A DNA stretch of 64,000 nt. It comes from Semisulcospira habei. Lineage: Eukaryota; Mollusca; Gastropoda; Semisulcospiridae. Each line of letters begins with the position of its first letter. Position 1 is the first letter of the stretch. Location: NCBI GenBank assembly GCA_036245525.1, contig BTPG01000007.1, positions 169,643,905-169,707,904 on the forward strand, read 5' to 3'. Under the pieces are notes generated by a model that was given only the letters and a program-made list of their open reading frames with translations, had not been told where the DNA came from and searched no databases. Both the position numbers and the translations under genes were made by a program. Shown piece by piece: positions 61,975 to 64,000 of the stretch.

Positions 61975-63741
61975 ACCCCAGTGTGATTGATTAGTCAGTT
62001 TGACTCACTGTAATGCATTTATATCTTAGTGCACAATATATAACAAAGAAGGGGGAAGAATTTTAGTGTGAGTGTAGAAAGTAGACATTGTATCATGTAT
62101 GTTGGTGTATATTTTTTAGGCTGTACTTAATCTGTACTTTTGAAAAGTTCTTTCTTTCTTATTATAAGTTTTATTTCTTATTATTTTTGTATTTATGTAT
62201 TTTATTTTAGGTTCGGGGGCGGGGCCTTTTGGGTTGCTAGATTTGTGTAGTGACCAGAAAGATGAGAATTTTTGTTGCGTTTATTATTTATTTAATTTTT
62301 TTTCCACAAAAAAAAACCTACTAGTACTACTACTAGAAACAGAAATTTATGAGTAGTTTATTTTTTTCTTCTTTATTTGTTGGATGTTTCTTTTTATCTT
62401 GCTGCTTATGTAAAATATATATTAAGCTGTAACAATAAAATCAAGGAAAACGACGTGTGGCTTATAAAACGTTTAAGTGACAGAATTTTCTGTTCCGGAC
62501 ATGAGAATGGAGACAGACAGACTTTCCCTGTCGATATATGAAGCTAGTTTTGAAGCGTGTTCATCGGCAAACTTTAAGTAAAACTGAAAAAGTTTGTCAT
62601 CCAAAAGTAAAAATTCAAAAGATTATTTCTGCCATTCCACTGCAATTACACCTTGCACAAAATTTAATCAGACCATAAGTTTTTATTTTGTAAATTGGCC
62701 TCATCTGTCTGACTTCAAAATTCTCACGTCTGAAACACGTTTTCTGCCAGTCGCAGGCAGCCATATTTGTTTATTGCTACATCATGCAATTATAAACAAA
62801 TCGAATTAATGAAATTTCATTTTTTTTAAATGTTGCACCCCAAAAAGAAGCAAGTATATTTTTTAAATGGCAAAAATGACTGCAAGTATGATCATCTGTC
62901 TTTAAATTCTTCAGGCAAAACATAATTTTAAACATAAATTTATTTTTGCTTTGAAAATTAACACAATTGATGTCATGCTAATTCAAATCAATCTTTGTGC
63001 TTACGAGTCTTCACTTCATATCTTTTATGTTAAGTTTGAATGTTTCATGGACTGTATTTTTAAATAATGCATTACGTTAATGGCTTTATGTATGTCCCAA
63101 TCAGGACTGTTTTGGGTAAAATTTCAAAAACAGCAGAACTACGTTATATAAGTATGACCCTTTAGTCTTCCAAAACAGTCAATTAGAGAGACAGCACATG
63201 CTTTAGTTGATACAGGGTAAACTAGAAAATTATAAAAGTATGTAGAGACTATTAGAACAGTTTTTATTTGTCAATGATACATACAAATTTGATTATTTTC
63301 ATCATCAATACATGTTATGGAACATAGCAAAATACTTTCACTAGAGATTTTGATAATCTTACTCTTACTGACTCTTAGCAAGATTTGAAAAATACACGGT
63401 GGGTAAATTGGCAGCGACTGCCAATTTAAAGGAGCGACAAAACATACAACCTCACTAACTTATTAAGACAACATCAAGGAGAACAAAGTCATTTTGAATG
63501 ATAGTGTTTTTTTGTTATTATAATTAATTTTATTTATTTATTTATGCAATTTAATTTACAAACAAAAAAGTTCACAGGAAACAGAGACAAGCAACAAGCT
63601 GGCTTATATAAGCTTGTCCCTGTGCCAGTGATTTACAAAGTACTTTTGGCGAAACATCTGATTTACATATAGAAAAAAAAAGAATAAATAAACAGAATTA
63701 TAAAAAATATGAGCAGAATTATAAAAAATATGAATAAGACA

Positions 63742-63746
<5 letters not shown>
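61975..63746. other. AT-rich flank, no gene seen
   Basis: No domain, hairpin family or microsatellite beyond short A/T runs. One polyA signal at 62434 is listed separately. Confidence 0.5.
62434..62439 (+). terminator. candidate polyadenylation signal AATAAA
   Basis: AATAAA in the context AACAATAAAATCAAGG, the clearest such signal downstream of the SWIM-YqaJ stop. Use of it would give a long 3' UTR containing the RTE insert. Closer signals may exist. Confidence 0.35.

Positions 63747-63822
<76 letters not shown>
63747..63822. repeat. (TA)n microsatellite
   Basis: About 38 TA units. Confidence 0.95.
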
Positions 63823-63828
<6 letters not shown>

Positions 63829-63838
63829 TTTTCCAGTA

Positions 63839-64000
63839 CATTGATTGATTGATTGTACATTGCTTAACGTCCCGACAGCAACAAGGCTTTCTCAGGACGT
63901 GCCTGCACTGCTTGTGAAAAAAAAAAAAATAAACAGAACATTGAATGTATGTCGCCAGCCGGTCAAATACGTTAAATAAACCTAACACAAGGGGCTAAAT
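63839..64000 (+). repeat. SINE-like repeat, copy 3, cut by window end
   Basis: (TTGA)n, TTGTACATTGCTTAACGTCC, CGACAGCAACAAGGC and TGTCGCCAGCCGGTC, about as well preserved as the copy at 7572. Confidence 0.65.

Overview
The window is eukaryotic, repeat-dense DNA, most likely from a marine invertebrate. A mollusc, perhaps a gastropod, is my low-confidence guess from the mix of retrotransposons, long GA/CA microsatellites and a SAP-SWIM-YqaJ gene family common in such genomes. I see only one multi-exon gene, no rRNA or tRNA, and no bacterial features. Almost everything else is mobile or repetitive.

Layout. 0-8 kb: hairpin elements, microsatellites, a duplicated unit that preserves an empty insertion site, and a SINE-like repeat. 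8.5-15.6 kb (minus): LINE-A copy 1, decayed and split by two nested insertions, a foldback element at 9.76-10.30 kb and a 1.43-kb solo LTR at 10.55-11.97 kb. 15.7-17.3 kb: a 5'-truncated L2/CR1-like LINE. 17.4-24 kb: a 30-bp minisatellite, hairpins, a second foldback and an amplified hairpin arm. 24.05-29.14 kb (minus): LINE-A copy 2, nearly complete, with ORF1 intact and ORF2 carrying two lesions. 31.0-34.3 kb (plus): an intact 1075-codon ORF of an RTE-like LINE. 34.7-35.7 kb: the C-terminal part of an I/Jockey-like LINE, split by a hairpin element. 36-55 kb: mostly hairpin elements, microsatellites, a Harbinger-like MITE and a 5'-truncated LINE fragment. 55.7-62.4 kb: a four-exon gene for a predicted 576-residue SAP-SWIM-YqaJ-nuclease protein, with a truncated RTE copy in its 3' flank.

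The most unusual feature is a very dense population of short elements made of a near-perfect hairpin. I name them HP-A to HP-M here. Many end in TTAA followed by CCC or CTC. Two independent cases in the window show TTAA-directed insertion: an empty paralogous site near 2.8 kb, and a split LINE reading frame at 35.1-35.3 kb whose conserved motif is contiguous once the element is discounted. Copies differ from one another in the stem, yet the two arms within each copy still match, so the arms change together. The second theme is that LINEs here abut (GA)n/(TC)n arrays, always with TC on the LINE sense strand. Both LINE-A copies are bracketed by such arrays, which suggests insertion into the microsatellite.
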